Part shown: piece after piece, positions 24,289 through 30,665 of the stretch
Layout: the number at the start of each line of letters is the position of its first letter
Position numbering within the stretch: position 1 is the stretch's first letter
DNA from: JAAYYM01 sp964483155
GTDB lineage: Bacteria > Bacillota > Clostridia > Lachnospirales > Lachnospiraceae
Direction: 5' to 3'
Assembly (NCBI GenBank): GCA_964483155.1
Contig: CAZAAC010000024.1
Span: 1-40,187 of the forward strand
DNA: 40,187 bases
Notes under the pieces: generated by a model
The model's input: the letters and a program-made list of their open reading frames with translations, nothing else
What the model was told of the DNA's origin: nothing
Databases searched by the model: none
Made by a program: the position numbers and the translations under genes

Positions 24289-24374
24289 ATATGTTAAACT
24301 CATATCCATCGGTGAAAGACATGTGTTCGCAAAGCAAAGACACATAAATGCAGATGTTCTTGATACAAAGACAT
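24289..24374 (+). other. Possible structured leader before the ACT-protein/hom cluster
   Basis: Between the prfB terminator and the ribosome binding site, ATGTGT and ACACAT can pair around a 13-base loop containing CGCAAAGC. An outer pairing of TGCATATGT (24287-24295) with ACATAAATGCA (about 24341-24351) is possible with a bulge. A weak promoter, TTGCAT-17-TAAACT (24272-24300), overlaps. I match it to no known riboswitch class. Confidence 0.3.
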
Positions 24375-24387
24375 GGGAGGTAATACT

Positions 24388-24831
24388 ATGACAGACGAAA
24401 ACGGTTATTATATAGTAAAGCAAAAGGCTTTGCCAGAAGTATTACTAAAAGTGGTTGAAGCAAAGCATCTTCTTGATACAGAAAAAGTCTTAACAGTACA
24501 GGAAGCTACAGATCAGATTGGCATTAGTAGAAGCTCTTTTTATAAGTATAGAGATGATGTTTTTCAATTTCATGATAATACACAGGGCAAAACAATTACA
24601 TTTACTTTTCAGATGGATGATAAGCCTGGACTACTGGCAGATGTACTAAAGATAGTATCTTCTTATGGGGCTAATATCCTGACAATACATCAGAGCATTC
24701 CGATTAATGCAGTTGCCTCTCTCAGCTTAAGTGTGCAGGTGCTACCAACAACAGGAGACATCTCAAAAATGATTGCATTGATAGAAAAGCAAAACGGTGT
24801 TCATTATGTAAAGATTTTAGCAAAAGAGTAA
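24388..24831 (+). CDS. ACT domain-containing protein, PheB/UPF0735 family
   Basis: A 147-residue protein of the PheB-like UPF0735 family. The N-terminal half (ALPEVLLKVVEAKHLLDTEK, then QEATDQIGISRSSFYKYRDDVF) looks like a helix-turn-helix. The C-terminal half (about 70-147, ITFTFQMDDKPGLLADVLKIVSSYGANILTIHQ) is a single ACT domain, a fold that often binds amino acids. Its place directly before hom, apgM and lysC suggests a regulatory role in aspartate-family amino acid synthesis; this is inference. GGGAGG at 24375-24380 decides for ATG 24388 over the in-frame ATG at 24373. hom starts 47 bases downstream. Confidence 0.88.
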   Translation: MTDENGYYIVKQKALPEVLLKVVEAKHLLDTEKVLTVQEATDQIGISRSSFYKYRDDVFQFHDNTQGKTITFTFQMDDKPGLLADVLKIVSSYGANILTIHQSIPINAVASLSLSVQVLPTTGDISKMIALIEKQNGVHYVKILAKE

Positions 24832-24878
24832 GTTATATAATAAGATATAGAAAAGGATATAGAAAAGGGGAATTTAAA

Positions 24879-26093
24879 ATGGTTAGTATAGCAGTTTTAG
24901 GGTATGGTACAATCGGTTCTGGAGTCGTAGAGGTCTTAAATACAAATGCGGATAGTATTAATAAAAAGGCAGGAGAAGAGATTCAGGTAAAATATGTGCT
25001 TGATTTACGCGATTTTCCAGGGGACCCGGTACAGGAAAAATTAGTACATGATTTTAATATTATTTTAAATGATGAGGAAGTAAGAATTGTTGTTGAGGTA
25101 ATGGGCGGCGTTGAACCAGCATATACATTTGTAAAAAAATCTCTTGAAGCAGGTAAAAGTGTCTGCACTTCTAACAAAGAGCTTGTGGCAAAACATGGCC
25201 CTGAGTTGTTAGCGCTTGCAAGAGAAAAGAATATCAACTTTTTATTTGAGGCAAGTGTAGGTGGGGGAATACCCATCATACGCTCATTAAATTCTTCTAT
25301 GACAGCAGATGAGATTCATGAGATTACGGGTATCTTAAATGGTACGACAAATTACATTTTAAGTAAAATGGCAGATGAAGGATGGGAATTTGGCGAAGCT
25401 CTCAAGAAAGCGCAGGAGCTTGGATATGCGGAACGTAATCCTGATGCAGACATAAATGGATATGATTCCAGCAGAAAGATTGCAATACTTTCTTCACTGG
25501 CATTTGGAAATCATGTTGACTTTGAAGATATTTATACAGAGGGAATTGCAAAAATAACTGCACGAGATATTGTATATGCGAATAAATTGGGATTCGCTAT
25601 TAAATTGCTTGCTTCTAGTAAACGTGAAGGAGATAATTTTTATGCTCTTGTGGCCCCATTTATGATTAGCAGGTCACATCCACTTTTTAGTGTTAATAAT
25701 GTTTTTAATGGCATTTTCGTGAATGGTAATGTGATAGGGGATACAATGTTTTATGGTAGTGGTGCAGGAAAGCTCCCGACCGCTAGCGCAGTCATGGCAG
25801 ATGTTGTGGATGCAACAAGACATTTGCACAGAAATGTAATGTCTTTCTGGAGTAGTAAAAAACTAGAGCTTACAAGCATAGAACATGCAGAACGCAGATT
25901 TTTTGTTCGTGTAAAAGGAACAAAAGAGGAGTGTTTGAAAAAATGCGAAGAGACATTTGGCCCGCTAGATGTAATTACACTAGAGGATAATCAGGAGGAG
26001 TTTGCTTTTGTGACAGGAGTTATGTCTGAGAAGGCGTATAAGATAGCGGCAGAAAAGCTCGATAATATGATTGGAATGATACGAATCGTGTAA
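24879..26093 (+). CDS. hom: Homoserine dehydrogenase
   Basis: A 404-residue enzyme reducing aspartate semialdehyde to homoserine, the branch to threonine and methionine. The N-terminal cofactor loop is LGYGTIGSGVVEVL at residues 7-20. ASVGGGIPIIRSL near 126 and ILNGTTNYILSKM near 152 are catalytic-domain motifs. ERNPDADINGYDSSRKIAILSSLAF near 188 carries the conserved Asp and Lys. The last 75 residues resemble an ACT domain, the usual feedback region. AAAAGGGG precedes the ATG, and a 12-base tandem duplication (GATATAGAAAAG at 24844 and 24856) lies just upstream. Confidence 0.95.
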   Translation: MVSIAVLGYGTIGSGVVEVLNTNADSINKKAGEEIQVKYVLDLRDFPGDPVQEKLVHDFNIILNDEEVRIVVEVMGGVEPAYTFVKKSLEAGKSVCTSNKELVAKHGPELLALAREKNINFLFEASVGGGIPIIRSLNSSMTADEIHEITGILNGTTNYILSKMADEGWEFGEALKKAQELGYAERNPDADINGYDSSRKIAILSSLAFGNHVDFEDIYTEGIAKITARDIVYANKLGFAIKLLASSKREGDNFYALVAPFMISRSHPLFSVNNVFNGIFVNGNVIGDTMFYGSGAGKLPTASAVMADVVDATRHLHRNVMSFWSSKKLELTSIEHAERRFFVRVKGTKEECLKKCEETFGPLDVITLEDNQEEFAFVTGVMSEKAYKIAAEKLDNMIGMIRIV

Positions 26094-26136
26094 TAACAAT
26101 CTGCATGTGAAGAAATCAAATTAAGGAGTAGTAGAT

Positions 26137-27384
26137 ATGAAATATATAGTTATACTGGGAGATGGTATGGCTGATGAGCCAATCGATAGTCTGGGAAACA
26201 AGACGCCGCTCGAGTATGCTGATACACCCGCAATGGATAACGTAGCTAAAAAGTCAGAAATCGGACTTGTACATACCATACCGGATGGAATGAAACCCGG
26301 TTCGGATACAGCAAACCTATCTGTACTCGGATACGATCCACAAGAGTATTATTCGGGGCGTTCACCACTAGAAGCACTTAGTATCGGTGTACCTATGGAA
26401 GAAAATGATATAGCAATTCGCTGTAATATTGTAACATTGTCTGAGGCAGAAGATGTTTTTGAGCAAAAAACAATGATAGATCATAGTGCCAGTGAAATTA
26501 GTACAGAAGACTGTGCTATTTTGCTTCATGCAGTACGTGATGCCTTAGAGAATGAGATGTATCAGTTTTATGTAGGTACAAGTTACCGTCATTGTCTTAT
26601 ATGGAGAGGGGCGTCGGTATACCAGAACGAAAAATATGTAGTGCCTAATATAATAGTAGATTTAGCGCAACCTCATGATATTCTTGGGAGGGTTATTGGC
26701 GAATATTTACCAGCCAAGCAGGATTTTACGGAGATGATGAAGAAGAGTTACGAAGTGCTTGTAAATCACCCAATTAACAATGAACGTAAAAAACAGGGTC
26801 TGCATCCGGCAAATTGCTGCTGGTTTTGGGGTGCAGGTACAAAACCGATGCTTTCACCATTTAGCGACAAATATCACAAAAGAGGGGCAATTATCTCAGC
26901 AGTTGATTTGTTGAAAGGAATTGCAATTGGAGCGCAGATGGGTGTGATAAATGTGGAGGGTGCCAATGGCGGACTTCATACCAACTATGAAGGAAAGGCA
27001 AAAGCTGCCGTGAAAGCAGTACTGGAAGATGGCTATGATTTTGTCTATGTGCATATCGAGGCACCTGATGAGATGGGTCACCAAGGTAGTAAGGAGAGGA
27101 AGATACAAGCAATAGAATATCTTGATACACGAATCATAAAACCGATAAAGGAAGCTATGGATGCTTCTGGGCAGGACTATCGTATGTTAATATTGCCAGA
27201 TCATCCGACACCGATTTGTATCAGGACACATGCGAGCGATCCTGTACCATATCTGTTATATGATAGTACAAAGGAGCAGAATAAGACTTGGCATTATAAC
27301 GAGAAAGAGGCTAAATGTTCCGGTCATTACATTGACGCCGGACACAAACTGATGCAAGTATTTTTGAAAGAAATACAGAAATAG
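26137..27384 (+). CDS. apgM: Cofactor-independent phosphoglycerate mutase family protein, probable homoserine kinase analogue
   Basis: A 415-residue alkaline-phosphatase-superfamily enzyme of the archaeal-type phosphoglycerate mutase group. Metal-binding and nucleophile motifs are present: ILGDGMAD at residues 6-13, PGSDTANLSVLGYDP with the nucleophilic Ser near 57, VHIEAPDEMGHQGS near 306, and LPDHPTPICIRTHASDPVPY near 353. Homologues placed between hom and lysC in clostridia and others have been proposed as functional replacements of homoserine kinase. That position here, and the absence of thrB in the cluster, support this role. A glycolytic mutase activity cannot be excluded from sequence. 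AAGGAG precedes the ATG. Confidence 0.88.
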   Translation: MKYIVILGDGMADEPIDSLGNKTPLEYADTPAMDNVAKKSEIGLVHTIPDGMKPGSDTANLSVLGYDPQEYYSGRSPLEALSIGVPMEENDIAIRCNIVTLSEAEDVFEQKTMIDHSASEISTEDCAILLHAVRDALENEMYQFYVGTSYRHCLIWRGASVYQNEKYVVPNIIVDLAQPHDILGRVIGEYLPAKQDFTEMMKKSYEVLVNHPINNERKKQGLHPANCCWFWGAGTKPMLSPFSDKYHKRGAIISAVDLLKGIAIGAQMGVINVEGANGGLHTNYEGKAKAAVKAVLEDGYDFVYVHIEAPDEMGHQGSKERKIQAIEYLDTRIIKPIKEAMDASGQDYRMLILPDHPTPICIRTHASDPVPYLLYDSTKEQNKTWHYNEKEAKCSGHYIDAGHKLMQVFLKEIQK

Positions 27385-27397
27385 ATGGGAGGATATT

Positions 27398-28606
27398 ATG
27401 TTAGTTGTAAAGAAATTTGGTGGCACTTCTGTTGCTTACAAAGAGAGAATCTACAATGTGGCTAATCGCTGCATCAGAGATTTTCAGGAGGGAAAAGATG
27501 TAGTGGTTGTTCTTTCTGCAATGGGGAAACAAACAGATGTATTGATAAGTATGGCAAAGGACATCAATCCCAATCCCTCAAAGAGAGAGATGGATATGCT
27601 GTTGACCACAGGTGAACAGACGTCAGTAGCACTAATGGCAATGGCAATTAATGCACTAGGTGTTCCAGCAGTTTCGCTTAATGCATATCAAGTAGTGATG
27701 CACACAACATCCACCTACAGCAATGCAAGATTAAAGAGGATTGACACAGAAAGAATCCGACATGAACTTGATCAGAGAAAAATTGTCATCGTAACGGGTT
27801 TTCAGGGAGTCAATAAGTATGATGATTACACAACACTTGGAAGAGGCGGTTCTGATACCACAGCGGTAGCTCTTGCGGCTGCGTTACATGCAGATTCCTG
27901 CGAGATTTTCACAGATGTCGATGGGGTATATACTGCAGATCCACGTATTGTAAAAAAAGCAAAAAAATTAAAAGAAATTTCATATGATGAAATGCTTGAT
28001 CTAGCTACCCTTGGTGCAGGCGTTCTTCATAATCGTTCAGTAGAAATGGCAAAGAAGTATGGTGTTCAGTTAGTAGTACGTTCAAGTTTATCAGAAGCAG
28101 AAGGAACAGTTGTTAAGGAGGTAGTGAAAGTGGAGAGAATGTTAGTGAGCGGCGTGGCGGCTGATAATAATGTAACAAGAATTTCGGTAATTGGACTTAG
28201 TGATAAACCGGGAGTGGCATTTAAAATGTTTGATGCTCTGGCAAAGGCAAATATTAATGTAGATATGATACTGCAATCAATAGGACGTGACAATTCTAAG
28301 GATATCACTTTTACGATTCCTGGGGATGCAACAGAAGAGGCAGTGGCAGTACTTGAAGAAAATAAAGAAAGATTGACTGCACAGGAGATTAAATGTAAAA
28401 AACAGGTAGCAAAAGTATCTATTGTAGGTGCGGGTATGATGAGCAACCCGGGTGTAGCAGCAAAGATGTTTGAATGTCTTTTCAATGCTAATATTAATAT
28501 CAGCATGATATCAACTTCAGAAATAAGGGTTACGGTACTAATTGATGAAAGTGAAGTGGATCGAGCAGTCAATGCTATCCATGATGCATTTGAACTGGAA
28601 GATTAA
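27398..28606 (+). CDS. lysC: Aspartate kinase (with likely internal beta-subunit start)
   Basis: A 402-residue aspartokinase making aspartyl phosphate, the first step to lysine, threonine and methionine. The kinase domain (1-240) begins VVKKFGGTSVA and has GFQGVN, TTLGRGGSDTTAVALAAAL near 148 and DVDGVYTADPRIV near 176. Two ACT domains follow (about 265-330 and 340-402; VSIVGAGMMSNPGVAAKMF). GGGAGG lies eight bases before the ATG, and the gene starts 13 bases after apgM. A strong internal ribosome binding site at 28114-28122 precedes in-frame GTG 28130, just before the ACT domains. A bidirectional terminator follows. Confidence 0.96.
   Translation: MLVVKKFGGTSVAYKERIYNVANRCIRDFQEGKDVVVVLSAMGKQTDVLISMAKDINPNPSKREMDMLLTTGEQTSVALMAMAINALGVPAVSLNAYQVVMHTTSTYSNARLKRIDTERIRHELDQRKIVIVTGFQGVNKYDDYTTLGRGGSDTTAVALAAALHADSCEIFTDVDGVYTADPRIVKKAKKLKEISYDEMLDLATLGAGVLHNRSVEMAKKYGVQLVVRSSLSEAEGTVVKEVVKVERMLVSGVAADNNVTRISVIGLSDKPGVAFKMFDALAKANINVDMILQSIGRDNSKDITFTIPGDATEEAVAVLEENKERLTAQEIKCKKQVAKVSIVGAGMMSNPGVAAKMFECLFNANINISMISTSEIRVTVLIDESEVDRAVNAIHDAFELED
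28114..28132 (+). promoter_or_regulatory. Internal ribosome binding site and start inside lysC
   Basis: TAAGGAGGT (28114-28122) is a near-perfect Shine-Dalgarno, stronger than that of most gene starts here. It is eight bases before in-frame GTG 28130; ATG 28139 is also in frame. Starting at 28130 would give a 158-residue ACT-only protein, the arrangement known for the alpha/beta subunits of Bacillus subtilis aspartokinase II. Confidence 0.6.
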
Positions 28607-28644
28607 TTAAGAAAAATGTATTAGAAAAATAGAAGTGAAAAAAT

Positions 28645-28680
28645 GAGCCTTAGCAAAATTGCTAAGGCTCAAATTATTTT
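28645..28680. terminator. Bidirectional terminator between lysC and the DUF975 gene
   Basis: GAGCCTTAGCAA and TTGCTAAGGCTC form a perfect 12-base repeat with a 2-base centre. AAATTATTTT follows on the plus strand and T-rich sequence on the minus strand, so it can serve both convergent genes. Confidence 0.85.
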
Positions 28681-28687
28681 ATACAAA

Positions 28688-29491
28688 TCACAATTTTATA
28701 TCAATAATGGAAGAAGCATCAAACTCGTTACGGATATCACGATAAAAATTTGCAATAACAGTCAGGGCATATGGTATAATCCAAAAAGAAGCAATACCGC
28801 AAGTTAAGAAAATAAGTAAATACCAGCCAATAAAGCTAAGTGCAATATAGAATAATCGACCTTTATGCCCCCTCATAGAGATGCGGCTTAAGCGCATACA
28901 TTCGATAGAGGATAATAATGGGTCATCGGCATAATAAAAGTAACTGAGTCCATATGTTAAACCGAACATTACAGTAACGACCTGTGAAAAGATATATAGA
29001 ACACAATAAAGTAAAAAATAAGGAGAGGTATAGTAGGTAGTCCCCAATTTTGATACATAAATAAGATCCACAATAAAGGCTGGGGCAGATGCTAAAAAGC
29101 TTACAAAAAAAGTAATAAGATAAATTATAATTACTTTATCAGGATGATTCTTAAAACAGAAGAAGATATCCTTAAAGTCTGTTTTTTCACCACGCGATAG
29201 CTTTAGTGCCATAACCAGCAATCCTACTTCCATAGTATAAAATAGAATGGTAATAATAAATAGTATTAAAAAGTATACGATCATCGTAAAAGTAAAGGGG
29301 GCTGACATGCCGCCAGACGATAGCAGTGTTGCTGTCGTCAAAGTAGTGCCCATAATGCTGAATGTAATCATAAATAGAACAAAAAAAATAGAAAGAATAA
29401 TGAGTAATCCACTCGAAAGGGTACTGTAGTTTCCAAGCAATTGTTCTTTTGCAAGACTTTTTAATGCAGCTGATGATTTTTTTTGATTCAT
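28688..29491 (-). CDS. DUF975 family integral membrane protein
   Basis: A 267-residue polytopic membrane protein with about six hydrophobic segments. The N-terminus MNQKKSSAALKSLAKEQLLGN followed by a first membrane helix, and the conserved MRLSRISMRGHKGRLFYIALSFIGWYLL segment near residue 205, identify the DUF975 family, common in Firmicutes and of unknown function. GGAG at 29501-29504 sets the ATG at 29491; the open frame extends upstream without a ribosome binding site. It is followed on the same strand by no further gene before the lysC terminator and is preceded 26 bases upstream by the HExxH gene, so these may be co-transcribed. Confidence 0.85.
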   Translation of the reverse strand: MNQKKSSAALKSLAKEQLLGNYSTLSSGLLIILSIFFVLFMITFSIMGTTLTTATLLSSGGMSAPFTFTMIVYFLILFIITILFYTMEVGLLVMALKLSRGEKTDFKDIFFCFKNHPDKVIIIYLITFFVSFLASAPAFIVDLIYVSKLGTTYYTSPYFLLYCVLYIFSQVVTVMFGLTYGLSYFYYADDPLLSSIECMRLSRISMRGHKGRLFYIALSFIGWYLLIFLTCGIASFWIIPYALTVIANFYRDIRNEFDASSIIDIKL

Positions 29492-29517
29492 GTCGTTAAC
29501 TCCAATTGGGCATATCA

Positions 29518-29988
29518 TTAGCAAGCGAGGTCAATATTCATGCCACGAAGCTCTATACGATCCAATTCTTTCTTGTTTTTTTGATATAAATTGTCTTCAT
29601 TTGTATATTGAAGCTGTGTTCTTGTGGTTCCACCAGATATATAGGAACGACCGCATTCAGGACAAACTGCAGTCTGCAAAGAAACACTGGCAGAAATCAC
29701 TTTCCCATTATTTTGAGAAGCTTTGGAATAGGCATTGGCAACATGCTCTTGCTCATGTGCCATAACTTTACCAGCAGATGCCTCCGGAGATATATGCGTA
29801 GCCGATTTAAAAGAGACCATCTCATCAGAACCATCCTTGTACTTTCGATTAGCACATGTCTCACACTCAGCTGGCGAAGACTTTCTGCCGGGCTGAGTCT
29901 GTATAGACTCACTCGGATTTTTAATAGCAGAAGTCTGTCGTTCATAATCGTAACTGGTATTATTAGGATAGCCAATAGCAGAAATCAT
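29518..29988 (-). CDS. Small HExxH protein, SprA-like putative metallopeptidase
   Basis: A 156-residue soluble protein. The centre carries GKVMAHEQEHVANAYSKA (about residues 73-90), where HEQEH is a canonical HExxH zinc-peptidase motif. Two CxxC pairs flank it: CETC near residue 43 with CANRKYKDGSDE, and CPECGRSY near 109, which could bind a structural metal. The pattern resembles SprA-related and other small putative metallopeptidases with VMAHEQ-H motifs. No signal peptide is seen. Substrate and activity are unknown. AAAGGAGGG precedes the ATG. It lies between a DUF4190-like and a DUF975 membrane protein gene on the same strand. Confidence 0.8.
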   Translation of the reverse strand: MISAIGYPNNTSYDYERQTSAIKNPSESIQTQPGRKSSPAECETCANRKYKDGSDEMVSFKSATHISPEASAGKVMAHEQEHVANAYSKASQNNGKVISASVSLQTAVCPECGRSYISGGTTRTQLQYTNEDNLYQKNKKELDRIELRGMNIDLAC

Positions 29989-30038
29989 AAAAGCCCTCCT
30001 TTTTCGATATAAAATAAGTTATATTGATTTTTTTATTA

Positions 30039-30461
30039 CTACAGTTCAGATGGAGCATTAAAGTATTTCATAATATCCTGATATATTTCATAGGAATCTT
30101 CAGGTACTTCCATACCATATTGGGCCTCGTAGTTTTCGTAATACTTGTTCCATTCATCCTCAGTCAAGTTTTCTGAAGCTAAGGTGCTTAATGAAATTAA
30201 AATAATTCCAATACTAACAACTAGTGATGAAATAACGCCAATTATGGAAGTAATTATTCCGGTTTTGGCGGGCTTCAGCATTTCCAAGTCAGATCTCTTT
30301 GATAGTAAAGCAAATACAATACCAAGACCACTAAAAACAAAGGGCAGACAACAAAATATTGAAAAAATAGAGATAAGACCAAAAATCATAGAGGCAAGAG
30401 CAAAGTTTGATGCCGCTTTATTTTTTTTCATCTCGTCATTATTTGTAGATTGGTTATCCAT
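30039..30461 (-). CDS. DUF4190-like small membrane protein
   Basis: A 140-residue protein with two membrane helices (about 20-55, FALASMIFGLISIFSIFCCLPFVFSG, and about 68-95). The first helix pair, the internal GIVFALLSKRSDLEMLKPAKTGIITSIIGV segment and the acidic C-terminal tail (TEDEWNKYYENYEAQYGM) are typical of DUF4190-type proteins. Function is unknown. I start at ATG 30461; an upstream in-frame TTG at 30479 is possible but less likely. It opens the three-gene minus-strand group with the HExxH and DUF975 genes. Confidence 0.75.
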   Translation of the reverse strand: MDNQSTNNDEMKKNKAASNFALASMIFGLISIFSIFCCLPFVFSGLGIVFALLSKRSDLEMLKPAKTGIITSIIGVISSLVVSIGIILISLSTLASENLTEDEWNKYYENYEAQYGMEVPEDSYEIYQDIMKYFNAPSEL

Positions 30462-30607
30462 AAATTTTCTCGCTTTCAATCATACCTATGTAGTAAGGCA
30501 TTTCATTTCATAAAATTTGAAGCTTTTACTATAAATAGTGTAGCACATTTTTACAGAAAGTACAATAATAGAGGCGCTACAAAGATCTCATACAAAGATT
30601 TCAAGCA

Positions 30608-30636
30608 TTGAATTTATACGGTCATCCATGTATACT
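30608..30636 (+). promoter_or_regulatory. Probable tex promoter
   Basis: TTGAAT (30608-30613) and TATACT (30631-30636) are 17 bases apart, 30 bases before the tex start. It points away from the minus-strand DUF4190-like gene. Confidence 0.6.
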
Positions 30637-30665
30637 ATAAAAAAATAGATAAATGAGGTATTAAG

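Noticed and set aside
24301..24374. c-di-GMP-I (GEMM) riboswitch because of CGCAAAGC
   Set aside because: The octamer is present, but the required AGGGCAAACC part and the tetraloop-receptor arrangement are missing.
28066..28572. 168-residue minus-strand open frame within lysC
   Set aside because: It is antisense to the ACT domains of a clear gene, Ser/Thr/Ile-rich in the way of a shadow frame, and has no ribosome binding site.
29608..30012. 134-residue plus-strand open frame
   Set aside because: Opposite the HExxH gene, which has a good ribosome binding site and zinc motif; this frame shows none.
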